61,875 nucleotides of DNA. It comes from JANQLC01 sp036881805. Lineage in GTDB: Bacteria; Bacteroidota; Bacteroidia; Flavobacteriales; JANQLC01. Shown piece by piece: positions 17,672 through 26,369 of this stretch (its first letter is position 1; every line of letters begins with the position of its first letter). The stretch covers positions 1-61,875 of the forward strand of contig JBAJNK010000009.1 in assembly GCA_036881805.1 (NCBI GenBank). Direction: 5' to 3'. The notes beneath the pieces are model-generated. The model had not been told where the DNA came from and did not search any database. It was given only the letters and a program-made list of their open reading frames with translations. Position numbers and translations under genes: made by a program.

Positions 17672-17888
17672 ATCTACAGTATGATTTGTTAGACTTGTAT
17701 AGTTGCAAATTAAATACATTTGCACAAATTTACCTAATTTTAAATGCGCGGTGAATCCGAGGGGTTGAGCCGTGTGACATGAAGTACGTATTTTTTTGTT
17801 TCTTTTGATCACACCATTGCTACCGCTGGATTGGGTTTTGCGACATGGCTTATAAAAGCAGTTCTGCTCGGGGATTTTAAACGGATAT

Positions 17889-18371
17889 ATGCAGCGGAGT
17901 CAGATCATCAACTATACCGAATACCGATCTGTAGCGGAGTTAGACGAGGAGATGCAACTCCTCTTTAAACGCGTGGCAAAAGCACGAGAAAGCGCTTATG
18001 CACCTTATTCCAAATTTAAGGTAGGTGCTGCAATCCGTCTCGAAGGGGGGCAAATCATATGCGGGAACAACCAAGAGAATGCCGTTTATCCGGTGGGTCT
18101 ATGTGCCGAGCGAGTAGCCATTTTTCAAGCTGGTGCCTCGTATCCCGGCGTGCGTATCCGCGCCCTGGTCATACTCGCCGGTAGTGAACTAGCCCCTACC
18201 CATCGGCCTGTACCCCCTTGTGGAAGCTGCAGGCAAGCGATAGCTGAATATGAGCGCCGCCAGGGGTATCCCATTCGGATAGCCTGTAAAGGAGTGGGTG
18301 GGGGGCCTATATTGGAAGTGGGCACTGTTAGAGATTTACTGCCCTTTGGCTTCTCAAAAGACTTCTTGTAG
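17889..18371 (+). CDS. cdd: Cytidine deaminase
   Basis: A 160-residue zinc enzyme that converts cytidine and deoxycytidine to the uridine forms for pyrimidine salvage. The catalytic segment VGLCAERVAIF (zinc Cys and catalytic Glu) and the PPCGSCRQAIAEY zinc pair are intact, with SKFKVGAAI upstream. It is divergent from gldJ across 217 bp that shows no gene. pdhA starts 67 bp downstream. Confidence 0.93.
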   Translation: MQRSQIINYTEYRSVAELDEEMQLLFKRVAKARESAYAPYSKFKVGAAIRLEGGQIICGNNQENAVYPVGLCAERVAIFQAGASYPGVRIRALVILAGSELAPTHRPVPPCGSCRQAIAEYERRQGYPIRIACKGVGGGPILEVGTVRDLLPFGFSKDFL

Positions 18372-18438
18372 CCTGTTCCATACTTTACGATTAAAGTGTA
18401 AATTTGCCAGGCAGAAACACCAAGGATCTCCATGACTT

Positions 18439-19434
18439 ATGCGTAGCGTTACAAAAGAAACTTACCTCGGCTGGTATGCGGATATGCTTTTTTGGCGAAA
18501 GTTTGAGAACAAGTGTGCCGCTTTGTACATACAGCAAAAGATCAGGGGTTTCTTGCACCTGTACAGTGGGCAGGAAGCGATTTTAGCGGGTGCTTTGCAC
18601 GCGATGGATTTATCTCGAGATCGAATGATTACGGCATACCGGAATCACGTACAACCCATCGGTATGGGTGTGGATCCCAAGCGCGTCATGGCAGAATTAA
18701 TGGGGCGGGTTACCGGTACGTCAAAGGGTTTTGGCGGGTCGATGCACATTTTTTCAAAGGTGCACCGTTTTTATGGTGGTCACGGGATTGTGGGCGGTCA
18801 AATCCCGTTGGGAGCAGGCATCGCTTTTGCCGATAAGTATTTCGGTCGCAAAGCGGTAACCCTTTGTTTTATGGGCGATGGCGCTGTGCGTCAGGGGGCC
18901 TTTCACGAAACCTTAAACATGGCTATGAATTGGAAGCTCCCCGTAGTTTTCATCTGTGAAAACAACCATTATGCCATGGGAACCTCGGTAGCGCGTACGG
19001 CCAGTCATACGGATATTTATAAGCTCGGCATGGGCTATGAGATGCCTTCAGCGCCCGTCGACGGCATGAATCCCATACGTATGGCGGAGTCGGTTTACGA
19101 GGCAGTCGCGCGTGCACGCCGTGGAGACGGCCCTACTTTTTTGGAGGCTAAAACCTACCGTTACCGCGGGCATTCGATGAGTGATGCACAAGCTTACCGC
19201 ACCAAAGAAGAAGTAGAAGAATACAAAAAAATCGATCCGATCAATCAGGTATTGCAGGTTATTCAAGAGCGCAATTACGCTTCTGAAAAACAGATCGATG
19301 CCATCCGTGACCAGGTGGCGGAACGGGTAGCAGCATGTGTGGAGTTTGCTGAGCAATCGGCGTTTCCGCCGGCGGATTTGCTCTGTGAAGAGGTGTACGA
19401 ACAGAAGGAAATAGACTATGGCAGAAGTGATTAA
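18439..19434 (+). CDS. pdhA: Pyruvate dehydrogenase E1 component, alpha subunit
   Basis: A 331-residue thiamine-diphosphate enzyme subunit that, with the beta subunit, decarboxylates pyruvate. The ThDP/Mg motif starts at MGDGAVRQGAFHETLNMAM and ends in ENNHYAMGT, with the phosphorylation-loop-like YRYRGHSMSDAQ further on. The start MRSVTKETYL fits homologues; an out-of-frame ATG at 18432 stops after four codons. A TAAATTTG box at 18399-18406 may be its -7 element. pdhB is not in the window. pdhC overlaps the 3' end by 17 bp. Confidence 0.94.
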   Translation: MRSVTKETYLGWYADMLFWRKFENKCAALYIQQKIRGFLHLYSGQEAILAGALHAMDLSRDRMITAYRNHVQPIGMGVDPKRVMAELMGRVTGTSKGFGGSMHIFSKVHRFYGGHGIVGGQIPLGAGIAFADKYFGRKAVTLCFMGDGAVRQGAFHETLNMAMNWKLPVVFICENNHYAMGTSVARTASHTDIYKLGMGYEMPSAPVDGMNPIRMAESVYEAVARARRGDGPTFLEAKTYRYRGHSMSDAQAYRTKEEVEEYKKIDPINQVLQVIQERNYASEKQIDAIRDQVAERVAACVEFAEQSAFPPADLLCEEVYEQKEIDYGRSD

Positions 19435-20638
19435 AATGCCTCGCTTAAGCGACACGATGGAAGAAGGCTTGGTGACGCAGTGGCATAAGCGAGTAGGCGA
19501 TCGGGTTGAGGAAGGCGATATATTGGCCGAAATCGAGACCGATAAAGCCGTTCAGGAGTTTGAGTCTTTTTATACGGGTACGCTGCGCTACGTGGGTGTC
19601 AAGGAAGGGGAACGCGCATCTGTAGATGCCGTTTTGGCCGTTATTGGCGACGCGGATGAGGATATTAAGGGGCTTATCGCTCAGGGAGAAGATGGCGGTT
19701 CAGCGATTGGAAAGGCGGGCGTTGAAGAAAAAGCGGTGAAACCCGTCTCGGCTGCTGGAAAGGCGGGCGTTGAAGAAAAAGCGGTGAAACCCCTTACCGA
19801 TCGAATTTTGGCCTCCCCGCTGGCGAGAAAGATGGCTCGAGAAAGCGGTGTTGACTTGGGCCAGGTACAAGGAAGTGGTGACAACGGCAGAATCGTAAAA
19901 AGCGATGTAGCGCGCTTTAAGCCCGCTCGTCGACAAACCGCTTATATCCCACAGTCGGTTGAATCCCAGGAAGTCGCTGTATCGCAGCTGCGAAAAACCA
20001 TCGCTGCGCGCCTGACCGAATCGAAGTTTACCGCGCCGCATTACTACCTGAATATAGCGGTCGATATGGAAAACGCCTCGGTTTCGCGTGAGCAGGTCAA
20101 TGCTATGCCAGGGGCTGCGGTCTCTTTCAACGATGTGATCATCAAAGCCACGGCTATGGCTTTGCGCCAGCACCCCCAGGTAAACAGCAGTTGGGCAGGT
20201 GATACAGTTATCCAGCACGGCGACATTCATATCGGTATGGCTGTTGCAGTAGAAGCGGGCTTATTGGTCCCGGTCATTAAAAATGCGGATTACAAGGGTA
20301 TGCTGCAAATCTCAGCTGAGGCAAAAGACCTGGCCGAGAAGGCCAAAACGCGTAAAATTGCCGCAGACGAGATGACAGGCAGTACCTTTACCATCTCCAA
20401 CCTGGGTATGTTTGGCATCGAGTCTTTCACATCGATTATCAACCAGCCGAATTCTTGTATTTTATCGGTGGGTGCCATCGTGGAGAAACCCGTGGTGAAA
20501 AAGGGTCAAATCGCAGTAGGCCACACCCTGCAGTTGACTATGGCTTGTGATCACCGCACGGTGGATGGTGCGACAGCCGCTGCTTTTTTGCAAACGCTAA
20601 AGACTATGCTGGAAACGCCTTTGGCGATGCTGATGTAA
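19418..20638 (+). CDS. pdhC: Pyruvate dehydrogenase E2, dihydrolipoamide acetyltransferase
   Basis: A 406-residue E2 subunit. It has one lipoyl domain (residues 1-75, lipoylated Lys43 in EIETDKAVQEF), a linker, the peripheral subunit-binding domain (SPLARKMARESGVDLGQVQG, about residues 128-160) and the catalytic acyltransferase domain ending in ACDHRTVDGATAAAFL with the active-site His and Asp. The linker holds a perfect internal duplication. It overlaps pdhA by 17 bp, implying translational coupling; the two form an operon. Confidence 0.94.
   Translation: MAEVIKMPRLSDTMEEGLVTQWHKRVGDRVEEGDILAEIETDKAVQEFESFYTGTLRYVGVKEGERASVDAVLAVIGDADEDIKGLIAQGEDGGSAIGKAGVEEKAVKPVSAAGKAGVEEKAVKPLTDRILASPLARKMARESGVDLGQVQGSGDNGRIVKSDVARFKPARRQTAYIPQSVESQEVAVSQLRKTIAARLTESKFTAPHYYLNIAVDMENASVSREQVNAMPGAAVSFNDVIIKATAMALRQHPQVNSSWAGDTVIQHGDIHIGMAVAVEAGLLVPVIKNADYKGMLQISAEAKDLAEKAKTRKIAADEMTGSTFTISNLGMFGIESFTSIINQPNSCILSVGAIVEKPVVKKGQIAVGHTLQLTMACDHRTVDGATAAAFLQTLKTMLETPLAMLM
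19709..19792 (+). repeat. In-frame tandem duplication in the pdhC linker
   Basis: Two identical 36-nt copies (19709-19744 and 19757-19792) with a 48-nt period each encode GKAGVEEKAVKP in the Ala/Lys/Glu-rich hinge between the lipoyl and binding domains. The lack of any divergence points to a recent duplication or ongoing slippage. Confidence 0.9.
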
Positions 20639-20748
20639 GTCGCTGCTTTTCAAGGTACTTCAAATAATGCTGCAAATGAATTATCATATTGGTGGTAATT
20701 TTTTTTAAATAAAGCGGGTTTGTGCGAGATAATTCTTACCTTTCCCGC

Positions 20749-20940
20749 ATGAATACAGGTACAGTAAAATTCTTTAACAAAACCAAAGGTTTCGGTTTTA
20801 TTAAAGATCAGGAGTCAGATCAAGAGTACTTTGTGCACGTTACCGGCCTGATAGATGATATCGGTGATGGGGATGAGGTGACTTTTGAGCTTCAGGAAGG
20901 GAAAAAAGGATTGAATGCAGTAAATGTTCGCCAAGCGTGA
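20749..20940 (+). CDS. Cold shock domain protein (CspA family)
   Basis: A 63-residue single cold-shock domain, an RNA chaperone that opens mRNA structure. RNP1 (KGFGFIK) and RNP2 (YFVHVTGL) are both clear, and the start MNTGTVKFFN at 20749 is the usual CspA start. A near-consensus TACCTTTC box lies just upstream (20737-20744), which would make the leader very short. A strong terminator follows. Confidence 0.93.
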   Translation: MNTGTVKFFNKTKGFGFIKDQESDQEYFVHVTGLIDDIGDGDEVTFELQEGKKGLNAVNVRQA

Positions 20941-20965
20941 CCGCTTGCTGTAGCAATGAATTTTT

Positions 20966-20992
20966 AAGCCTCGCTTCGGCGGGGCTTTTTTT
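20966..20992 (+). terminator. Intrinsic terminator of the cold shock gene
   Basis: A nine-pair stem AAGCCTCGC / GCGGGGCTT closed by a TTCG tetraloop and followed by a T7 run. It lies 26 nt after the csp stop codon. Confidence 0.9.
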
Positions 20993-21000
20993 GTAGGGAT

Positions 21001-21790
21001 GACGCGCTTGGAAGGGCTTGAAAAGGCGGGCTTATCTTTTGACTTTACCCCGCTTATTTTTTTGTTTCTGTCCTTTATGTCGGGGTGATTTTTTGTGTTC
21101 GTCCGTTGTAGCATCTGAAAGCGCAGGCTTACCGCTCTGTATTCACCTATGCGCAGCGATATGAAAAGGAACTTGTTTTTTGGTGCTCGTCCTGTGGGGC
21201 GGTCTGAGAGGTGGGCTTTTTTTATTTCTGTGCGCGTTCTTAAAATCCTAGAATTACTTTTTTTGCTCTTTTATTTTGGCTTGAAAAGTGGGTTTTATTT
21301 TTCGTCCCTGTGGTCAGCGCAGCTGACTTTTACCACATATTCAAACTGCGGCGGGTCTGTGAAAATTGGGCTCGTCTTTTGCTCTTGCTCCTGTGGGCAG
21401 CCTGAAGGGGGTACTTTTCTATTTCCGATTGACGGTTTGAAAAGATGGGCTTGCTCTTTTGTTTCTCAAATTCTGTGCGGGTTTGAAAGATCGGTCTTTT
21501 TTTGTGCTCGCCCCTGGGGCAGCGCAGTGCCTTTTATCGCATATTTGTCTCGCCTCTTTATCTGTGCGCAGTGGTTTAAGAAGTGGGATTGTTTTCGGGT
21601 GCTCCTCCGTGCGTGGTGGCTTAAAGAGATGGGCTTGTTTTGGGTTTCCAGTTGACGGTGTAAAAAGTGGGTTTTAATTTTTTGTTTTTGACTTTTTCTA
21701 GGGATTGAAAGAGGAAGGCTCGTTTTTTTGTATTCGTCTCTATGGGTCAGTTTGAAAGAGGTGCTTTTTTGTTTTTGCCCTTTTGATGGG
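21001..21790 (+). repeat. Intergenic mosaic repeat block R2 (about 16 units)
   Basis: The 0.8-kb convergent gap between csp and the DUF4258 gene is filled with diverged units in tandem, T-rich on the plus strand, with a core like TTTGAAAAGTGGGCTT, a T-run, GTTTTTGTCC and a G-rich joint. The period is close to 45 bp. Embedded are the TTTTACCACATA module (21314-21350) and a 69-bp module (21510-21578) that recurs almost unchanged, inverted, at 37412-37480. An open frame of 168 codons runs through it only because the period is near a multiple of three. Confidence 0.9.
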
Positions 21791-21819
21791 TTGGCGGCTG
21801 AGATCGATCTTTTGGGCAG

Positions 21820-22188
21820 TCATTTTACCAGCACTACTTTATAAACCGTAGCAATGCTATCCCTTTCGCACATTTGAACCATTACATAAAGCGAATTTTG
21901 CGCTATTCTATAGATTTTACAGGGTGCTTTTCGCGGCTCGCTTTTGGAGAAGTCTACCCGGCCGTAGCGCAAGATATGTTGGATGCGAGCCGTGTCTATG
22001 TTTAGTTTTTTCATCTGCAGCTCGGCTTCTTTGCCATAGCGCGTTTTTCGTTCGCCGAGGCGTTGCAACACCCGAGCGTTTGGAAAATAGGCGCAACCCG
22101 TATATCGATTGCCAAAAAGTGTAAAGAGGAATACCGATCCCAGGGCTAAACCCATGGTGTAAAATGCCAATCTCTTTAAGAAGCTCAT
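21820..22188 (-). CDS. DUF4258-like membrane-anchored protein
   Basis: A 122-residue protein with one N-terminal membrane span (about residues 8-25) and a small extracytoplasmic domain containing GCAYFPNARVL, IQHILRYGRVDFSKS and a C-terminal Cys-Glu pair. I recall similar small proteins next to alanine dehydrogenase in flavobacteria, annotated as DUF4258. The function is unknown. Its start is adjacent to the ald stop codon, so tsaE-ald-DUF4258 read as one operon. Confidence 0.65.
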   Translation of the reverse strand: MSFLKRLAFYTMGLALGSVFLFTLFGNRYTGCAYFPNARVLQRLGERKTRYGKEAELQMKKLNIDTARIQHILRYGRVDFSKSEPRKAPCKIYRIAQNSLYVMVQMCERDSIATVYKVVLVK

Positions 22189-23388
22189 TTAAAAAATCAG
22201 TAAATCGATATCGGTGAAAGGCAGGTGAAACCATTGACTGACCTCGCGTTTGGTCATCACGCCTTTGTATAGATAAACCCCTTTTCGCAGCCCTGTATCG
22301 CATTTTAATAAGTTGTCCAGGCCGCCGTTCCTGCCCATCTCTATTATGTAGTTTGAGAGGTAATTACTCATCGCCATGCTCGCTGTACGCGATACGCGTG
22401 AGGCGATATTGGTTACGCCGTAGTGAATGACATCGTGTTTTACAAAGGTGGGGTGGTCGTGTGTGGTCACTTCTGAGGTCTCAAATGTACCGCCGTGATC
22501 GATGCTCACATCTATGATAATCGCTCCGTATTTCATTTCCCTAACGGTGTCTTCACCGACTAGAATGGGCGTTCTTTCGCCGCCTGCACGTATGGCTCCG
22601 ATGGCTACATCGCAGCGCTGTAATGCCTTTGTCAGACGCTTGGGATCGATCAGTGAAGTGAAAGTGCGGTGATTCAAGTTGTTTTGCAACTTTCTTAAAT
22701 TGGCTATGGAATGGTCGAAAACCTTAATTGAGGCGCCTAGGCCCAAAGCGGATTTGGCGGCGAATTCGCCTACCGTACCCGCGCCGAGAATAACCACTTC
22801 AGCCGGTGCGATACCCGCTGCGCTTCCCAGTAAAACACCGTTTCCCCCATTGGTGTTACTCATCAGTTCGCCGGCGATCAGTATGGATGTAGTACCGACT
22901 ATCTCGCTGATCGTTCGAACGATGAGCAAGCCACCGGTTTCATCCGAGATGAAATCTATCGCGATACCGGTGCTTTTTTTCTGTGCCAACGCTGTAAAAT
23001 ACGCTTGGGCACACGTGTTGATTTGCAATGCAGATATCAAGGTACTCCGCTCGGCCAACATTTGAATTTCCGCTTCGGCAGGGGGTTCTATCTTTAAGAC
23101 GACGGGTTGTGAAAAGACCGCCGCAGTTTCGTGCGATATCTTTGCGCCGGCTTCGGAATACTGGTGATCGGAATAACTCGCACCGGCTCCAGCTCCGGTT
23201 TCTACCAATACCTCGTGGCCATTGGCTATCAAAACGGATACGGCATCGGGCGTCAGGCCGATTCGCTTCTCTTGGAAGTGGGATTCTCTCGGAAGGCCGA
23301 TGCGGATTTTCTCTTTGCTAGGGCCGACTTCAAGCCTTTCGGCCTGGGGGATCAGTTCTTTCTTAGAAAAAGGAGAAAGCGATTCCAT
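22189..23388 (-). CDS. ald: Alanine dehydrogenase
   Basis: A 399-residue NAD-dependent enzyme of the alanine dehydrogenase / transhydrogenase alpha family, which interconverts alanine with pyruvate and ammonium. It shows the N-terminal block RIGLPRESHFQEKRIGLTPD, the substrate Lys region VVLKIEPP, and the Rossmann motif VVILGAGTVGEFAAKSALGLGA. It follows tsaE after 2 nt and is followed directly by the DUF4258 gene, a neighbourhood typical of Bacteroidota. Confidence 0.9.
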   Translation of the reverse strand: MESLSPFSKKELIPQAERLEVGPSKEKIRIGLPRESHFQEKRIGLTPDAVSVLIANGHEVLVETGAGAGASYSDHQYSEAGAKISHETAAVFSQPVVLKIEPPAEAEIQMLAERSTLISALQINTCAQAYFTALAQKKSTGIAIDFISDETGGLLIVRTISEIVGTTSILIAGELMSNTNGGNGVLLGSAAGIAPAEVVILGAGTVGEFAAKSALGLGASIKVFDHSIANLRKLQNNLNHRTFTSLIDPKRLTKALQRCDVAIGAIRAGGERTPILVGEDTVREMKYGAIIIDVSIDHGGTFETSEVTTHDHPTFVKHDVIHYGVTNIASRVSRTASMAMSNYLSNYIIEMGRNGGLDNLLKCDTGLRKGVYLYKGVMTKREVSQWFHLPFTDIDLLIF

Positions 23389-23390
23389 AC

Positions 23391-23804
23391 TTACGCTTCA
23401 ATGATTACTGTGCGTTGGCCTCGATCGTTCGAGATGCGAATTTTCAAACTGTTTTCGGGCAAGAGGTTGGGTATTTTTTCAGGCCATTCCACCAGGCAAA
23501 ACCCGTCGCTGTAAAAATAATCTTCATATCCGATATCCAAAACCGCTCCTTCGGATTCAATGCGGTAAAAATCGAAGTGAAAAACCGGTCCTATCTCAGC
23601 TGAGAAATACTCGTTTACCATTGAAAATGTAGGACTGCTGACCCAATCTGCTACGCCGAGCAGCTGCAATAAGGCCTTGATGAAAGTGGTTTTTCCCGCC
23701 CCCATTTCACCGTAAAAAAGCCATACCTTCCGAGCTGAAAAACGCTTGAGTAAAACCTTTCCGATGGTCTTTAAATCAGAAAGTGCGACATTTTTATACT
23801 CCAA
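23391..23804 (-). CDS. tsaE: tRNA t6A biosynthesis ATPase TsaE
   Basis: A P-loop protein that drives the TsaB-TsaD complex in t6A synthesis. Walker A is GEMGAGKTTFIKAL, with SSPTFSMVNEY, FHFDFYRIES and LVEWPEKIPNLLP following, all standard for TsaE. The open frame reaches 23936, but those first 44 residues do not resemble the family. A TTG at 23804 (then EYKNVALSDL) gives 137 residues, the normal size, so I place the start there; this remains uncertain. It is the first gene of the tsaE-ald-DUF4258 operon. Confidence 0.88.
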   Translation of the reverse strand: MEYKNVALSDLKTIGKVLLKRFSARKVWLFYGEMGAGKTTFIKALLQLLGVADWVSSPTFSMVNEYFSAEIGPVFHFDFYRIESEGAVLDIGYEDYFYSDGFCLVEWPEKIPNLLPENSLKIRISNDRGQRTVIIEA

Positions 23805-24005
23805 ATCCGATTTTATTTGGGTGCTAATGTAACGAAAGCAACGATTATTTCCGCTAAGAATGTCCGCCGTGTGGGTAAGCGTTTTTGCCATATTTCGCAT
23901 AGCGGTAATAGTAGCTTGGACAGGAGGAGAAATCACTTTCTTTCGCGAATATAAATTTTGAGCTTAGATCGACCTTATTTTTTGTGGTCGGGATGACCGG
24001 TGTAT

Positions 24006-24037
24006 TTTGGCTTGTGGCGTTTTTGTCAGTACTTTTG
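24006..24037 (+). promoter_or_regulatory. Bacteroidota-type promoter of the HD phosphohydrolase gene
   Basis: TTTG at 24006-24009, a 20-nt spacer and TACTTTTG at 24030-24037. Transcription would begin near 24044, ahead of the TTG start at 24072. This argues against any start upstream of 24037. Confidence 0.65.
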
Positions 24038-24071
24038 CACGGGTCTTGCATGCTGTAAAAACTATTGCACT

Positions 24072-25301
24072 TTGCGTAAAATCGATAGACTCAAAATATT
24101 TAACGACCCCGTTTATGGTTTTGTTTCCATTCCGAGTGAAACCATTTTTGACCTTATCGAACACCCGTATTTTCAACGTTTGAGGCGGATCAAGCAGCTG
24201 GGGCTCGGCTCGTTGGTATACCCAGGTGCTGACCACACCCGTTTTCACCACGCTTTGGGCTGCTTGCATTTGATGACAAAGGCTGTTCGCAGCCTGCGTC
24301 AAAAGGGGCATGAAATTACGCCGGAAGAAGAAGCGGGGGTGCAAATCGCTATTTTGCTCCACGATATGGGTCACGGCCCTTTTTCACATGCTTTGGAAGG
24401 CACTATTTTATCGGTTTCTCACGAGTGGCTATCACTCCGGCTTATGCATGCCTTAAATGAGGAGTTCAGCGGTAAATTGGATTTGGCCATTCAAATATTT
24501 ACCGATGTGTACCCCAAAAAATTTTTGCATCGGTTGGTCAGCGGCCAGCTGGACATCGATCGTTTGGATTATTTGAAAAGAGATAGTTTTTACACCGGTG
24601 TAAACGAAGGCGCTATTAATTCCGATCGGTTGATTTATATGATGAATGTACGCGATGGGGAATTGGTAGTCGATCAGAAGGGTATATATTCCGTTGAAAA
24701 ATTCTTAATCGCCCGCCGTTTGATGTACTGGCAAGTATACCTGCATAAAACATCTTTTGCCGCTGAACGGATGCTCATGGGAACGCTGCAAAGGGCTCGG
24801 GAAAGAGTAGCTGAAATAAAAACCCCTTGTCCGGATAGCTTATCGTATTTCCTCAAAAAGAAAACGACGAGAGACAATTTTAAACCGGCTGATCTAGCGC
24901 ATTTTGTCGCCTTAGATGATTTCGATATCGTGTACGCTTTGAAACAATGGCAAACCGCAGCAGACACCTCGCTCTCGCTGCTCTCGAAGAAATTGCTCAA
25001 ACGGGACCTCTTAAAAATTGTGGTAAAAGCGGCTGCTTTTGATAAAGCGATGGTCGATAAGCTCAAGGGCTCGGTGAAAAGAGATTTGGGGTTGTCGCCG
25101 GGGTATTTTGTATACGAAGGTAAAATCGAGAACCGCGCGTATCGGGATGAAAGTGATTCGATCGATATCTTGTACAAGGACGGATCCTTAGCAGACATCA
25201 GTGCAGCCTCAGACCAATTGAATATCTCGGCCTTGGCCCAGCCGGTCGTCAAAAATTATCTCTGTTACCCCAAAGAACTAGCCGGCTTTATCAATATGTA
25301 A
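24072..25301 (+). CDS. HD-superfamily phosphohydrolase (SAMHD1/YwfO-like)
   Basis: A protein of about 409 residues with a dNTPase-type HD domain: FNDPVYGFVSIP, HPYFQRLRRIKQLGL, the first metal His in TRFHHALG, the HD pair in ILLHDMGHGPFSHALE, and the distal Asp in SGQLDIDRLDYLKRDSFYTG. Relatives hydrolyse dNTPs or other nucleotides; the substrate here is untested. No ATG precedes the conserved start KIDRLKIFNDP, so I use TTG at 24072. It lies 21 bp upstream of lpxD, as is common in Bacteroidota. Confidence 0.87.
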   Translation: MRKIDRLKIFNDPVYGFVSIPSETIFDLIEHPYFQRLRRIKQLGLGSLVYPGADHTRFHHALGCLHLMTKAVRSLRQKGHEITPEEEAGVQIAILLHDMGHGPFSHALEGTILSVSHEWLSLRLMHALNEEFSGKLDLAIQIFTDVYPKKFLHRLVSGQLDIDRLDYLKRDSFYTGVNEGAINSDRLIYMMNVRDGELVVDQKGIYSVEKFLIARRLMYWQVYLHKTSFAAERMLMGTLQRARERVAEIKTPCPDSLSYFLKKKTTRDNFKPADLAHFVALDDFDIVYALKQWQTAADTSLSLLSKKLLKRDLLKIVVKAAAFDKAMVDKLKGSVKRDLGLSPGYFVYEGKIENRAYRDESDSIDILYKDGSLADISAASDQLNISALAQPVVKNYLCYPKELAGFINM

Positions 25302-25308
25302 AAATGAC

Positions 25309-25316
25309 TACTTTTG
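25309..25316 (+). promoter_or_regulatory. -7 box (TACTTTTG) immediately upstream of lpxD
   Basis: TACTTTTG ends 6 nt before the lpxD ATG at 25323. If used, the lpxD transcript would be leaderless or nearly so. No TTTG -33 element is visible, so this may be fortuitous. Confidence 0.35.
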
Positions 25317-25322
25317 TCGCTG

Positions 25323-26369
25323 ATGAAGTTTTCAGCAATCGAGATAGCGCGGATTTTGCATGGCGAAGTACAGGGAGACCCAAATGTAAGGGTAGACAAA
25401 TTGACCAAGATAGAAGAAGCAAAAACCGGGAGCCTCTCTTTTTTGGCGAATCTAAAGTACAGCCACCATCTCTACCATACCGATGCGTCCATTGTAATTG
25501 TAAACAAAACCTTTGTACCTGAAAAGGCGGTCATGCCTACCTTAATTCGTGTGGATGACGCATACAAGGCCTTTTTCAAACTATTAAAGCTGTACAATCG
25601 GTCTGCGGTCGATCGATCGGGAATTGAAGATCACAGTTGCATAGCCCAATCCGCTCGCCTCGGTGATTCGGTTTACATCGGTGCTTTTGCTTATATCGGT
25701 GCGTATGTAAAGCTAGGCGATCGCGTTCGGATCCACCCCCATGTCTATGTGGGCGATGGTGTTGAGATCGGTCCGGATACCGAGGTTTTTTCCGGCGTTA
25801 AAATCTACTTCGATACCCGAATAGGGAAGCAGTGCAAGCTGCATAGCAATGCGGTGGTAGGTGCAGATGGCTTTGGTTTTGCGCCCAACAGCGAGAACTA
25901 TTACGACAAAATTCCGCAGACGGGCAACGTCATTATCGAAGACTTTGTCGAGATCGGCTCAGGGACTACCATAGATCGCGCCACATTGGGATCTACTGTG
26001 ATTCGAAAAGGGGTAAAACTCGACAATCAAATACAAGTCGCCCACAACGTCGACCTGGGTGCGCATACCGTAATTGCGGCGCAAACCGGTATAGCCGGCT
26101 CTACCAAGGTCGGTGAGAACTGTATGATCGGTGGACAGGTGGGCATTGCCGGTCACCTCAACATCGGCGACCGCGTAAAGATCGCAGCACAATCGGGCGT
26201 TATATCTGATTTGCCAGATGGCACGACCTGGTTTGGTTCGCCCGCCATGGCAGCCAAAGCGTATAGAAAATCTTTTGTCTGTTTCAGAAAGCTGCCCGAG
26301 GTGGTAAAGCGTTTGGAATTCTTAGAAAAACAAGTGAAAGAAATGAGAGTCGGTAAAGATGGCCGATAG
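25323..26369 (+). CDS. lpxD: UDP-3-O-(3-hydroxyacyl)glucosamine N-acyltransferase
   Basis: A 348-residue left-handed beta-helix acyltransferase for the third step of lipid A synthesis. The N-terminal uridine-binding domain (MKFSAIEIARILHGEVQG) is followed by hexapeptide repeats from about residue 100. The catalytic His lies in IQVAHNVDLGAHTVIAAQ, and ADGFGFAP is family-typical. The C-terminal helix ends at EMRVGKDGR. The stop overlaps the lpxC-fabZ start by 11 bp. This is the first gene of the lpxD-lpxC/fabZ-lpxA run. Confidence 0.95.
   Translation: MKFSAIEIARILHGEVQGDPNVRVDKLTKIEEAKTGSLSFLANLKYSHHLYHTDASIVIVNKTFVPEKAVMPTLIRVDDAYKAFFKLLKLYNRSAVDRSGIEDHSCIAQSARLGDSVYIGAFAYIGAYVKLGDRVRIHPHVYVGDGVEIGPDTEVFSGVKIYFDTRIGKQCKLHSNAVVGADGFGFAPNSENYYDKIPQTGNVIIEDFVEIGSGTTIDRATLGSTVIRKGVKLDNQIQVAHNVDLGAHTVIAAQTGIAGSTKVGENCMIGGQVGIAGHLNIGDRVKIAAQSGVISDLPDGTTWFGSPAMAAKAYRKSFVCFRKLPEVVKRLEFLEKQVKEMRVGKDGR

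Noticed and set aside
21149..21655. A 168-codon open frame with a GLK..F-like motif about every 15 residues inside repeat block R2
   Set aside because: The 15-residue periodicity follows from the 45-bp DNA period. Other blocks drift in frame, the composition (Phe, Cys, Trp, Arg) is unlike the neighbouring proteins, and no start signal is evident.
21001..21790. CRISPR array
   Set aside because: Neither repeats nor spacers are constant: every unit differs throughout, there are no alternating identical repeats with unique spacers, and no cas genes are in the window.
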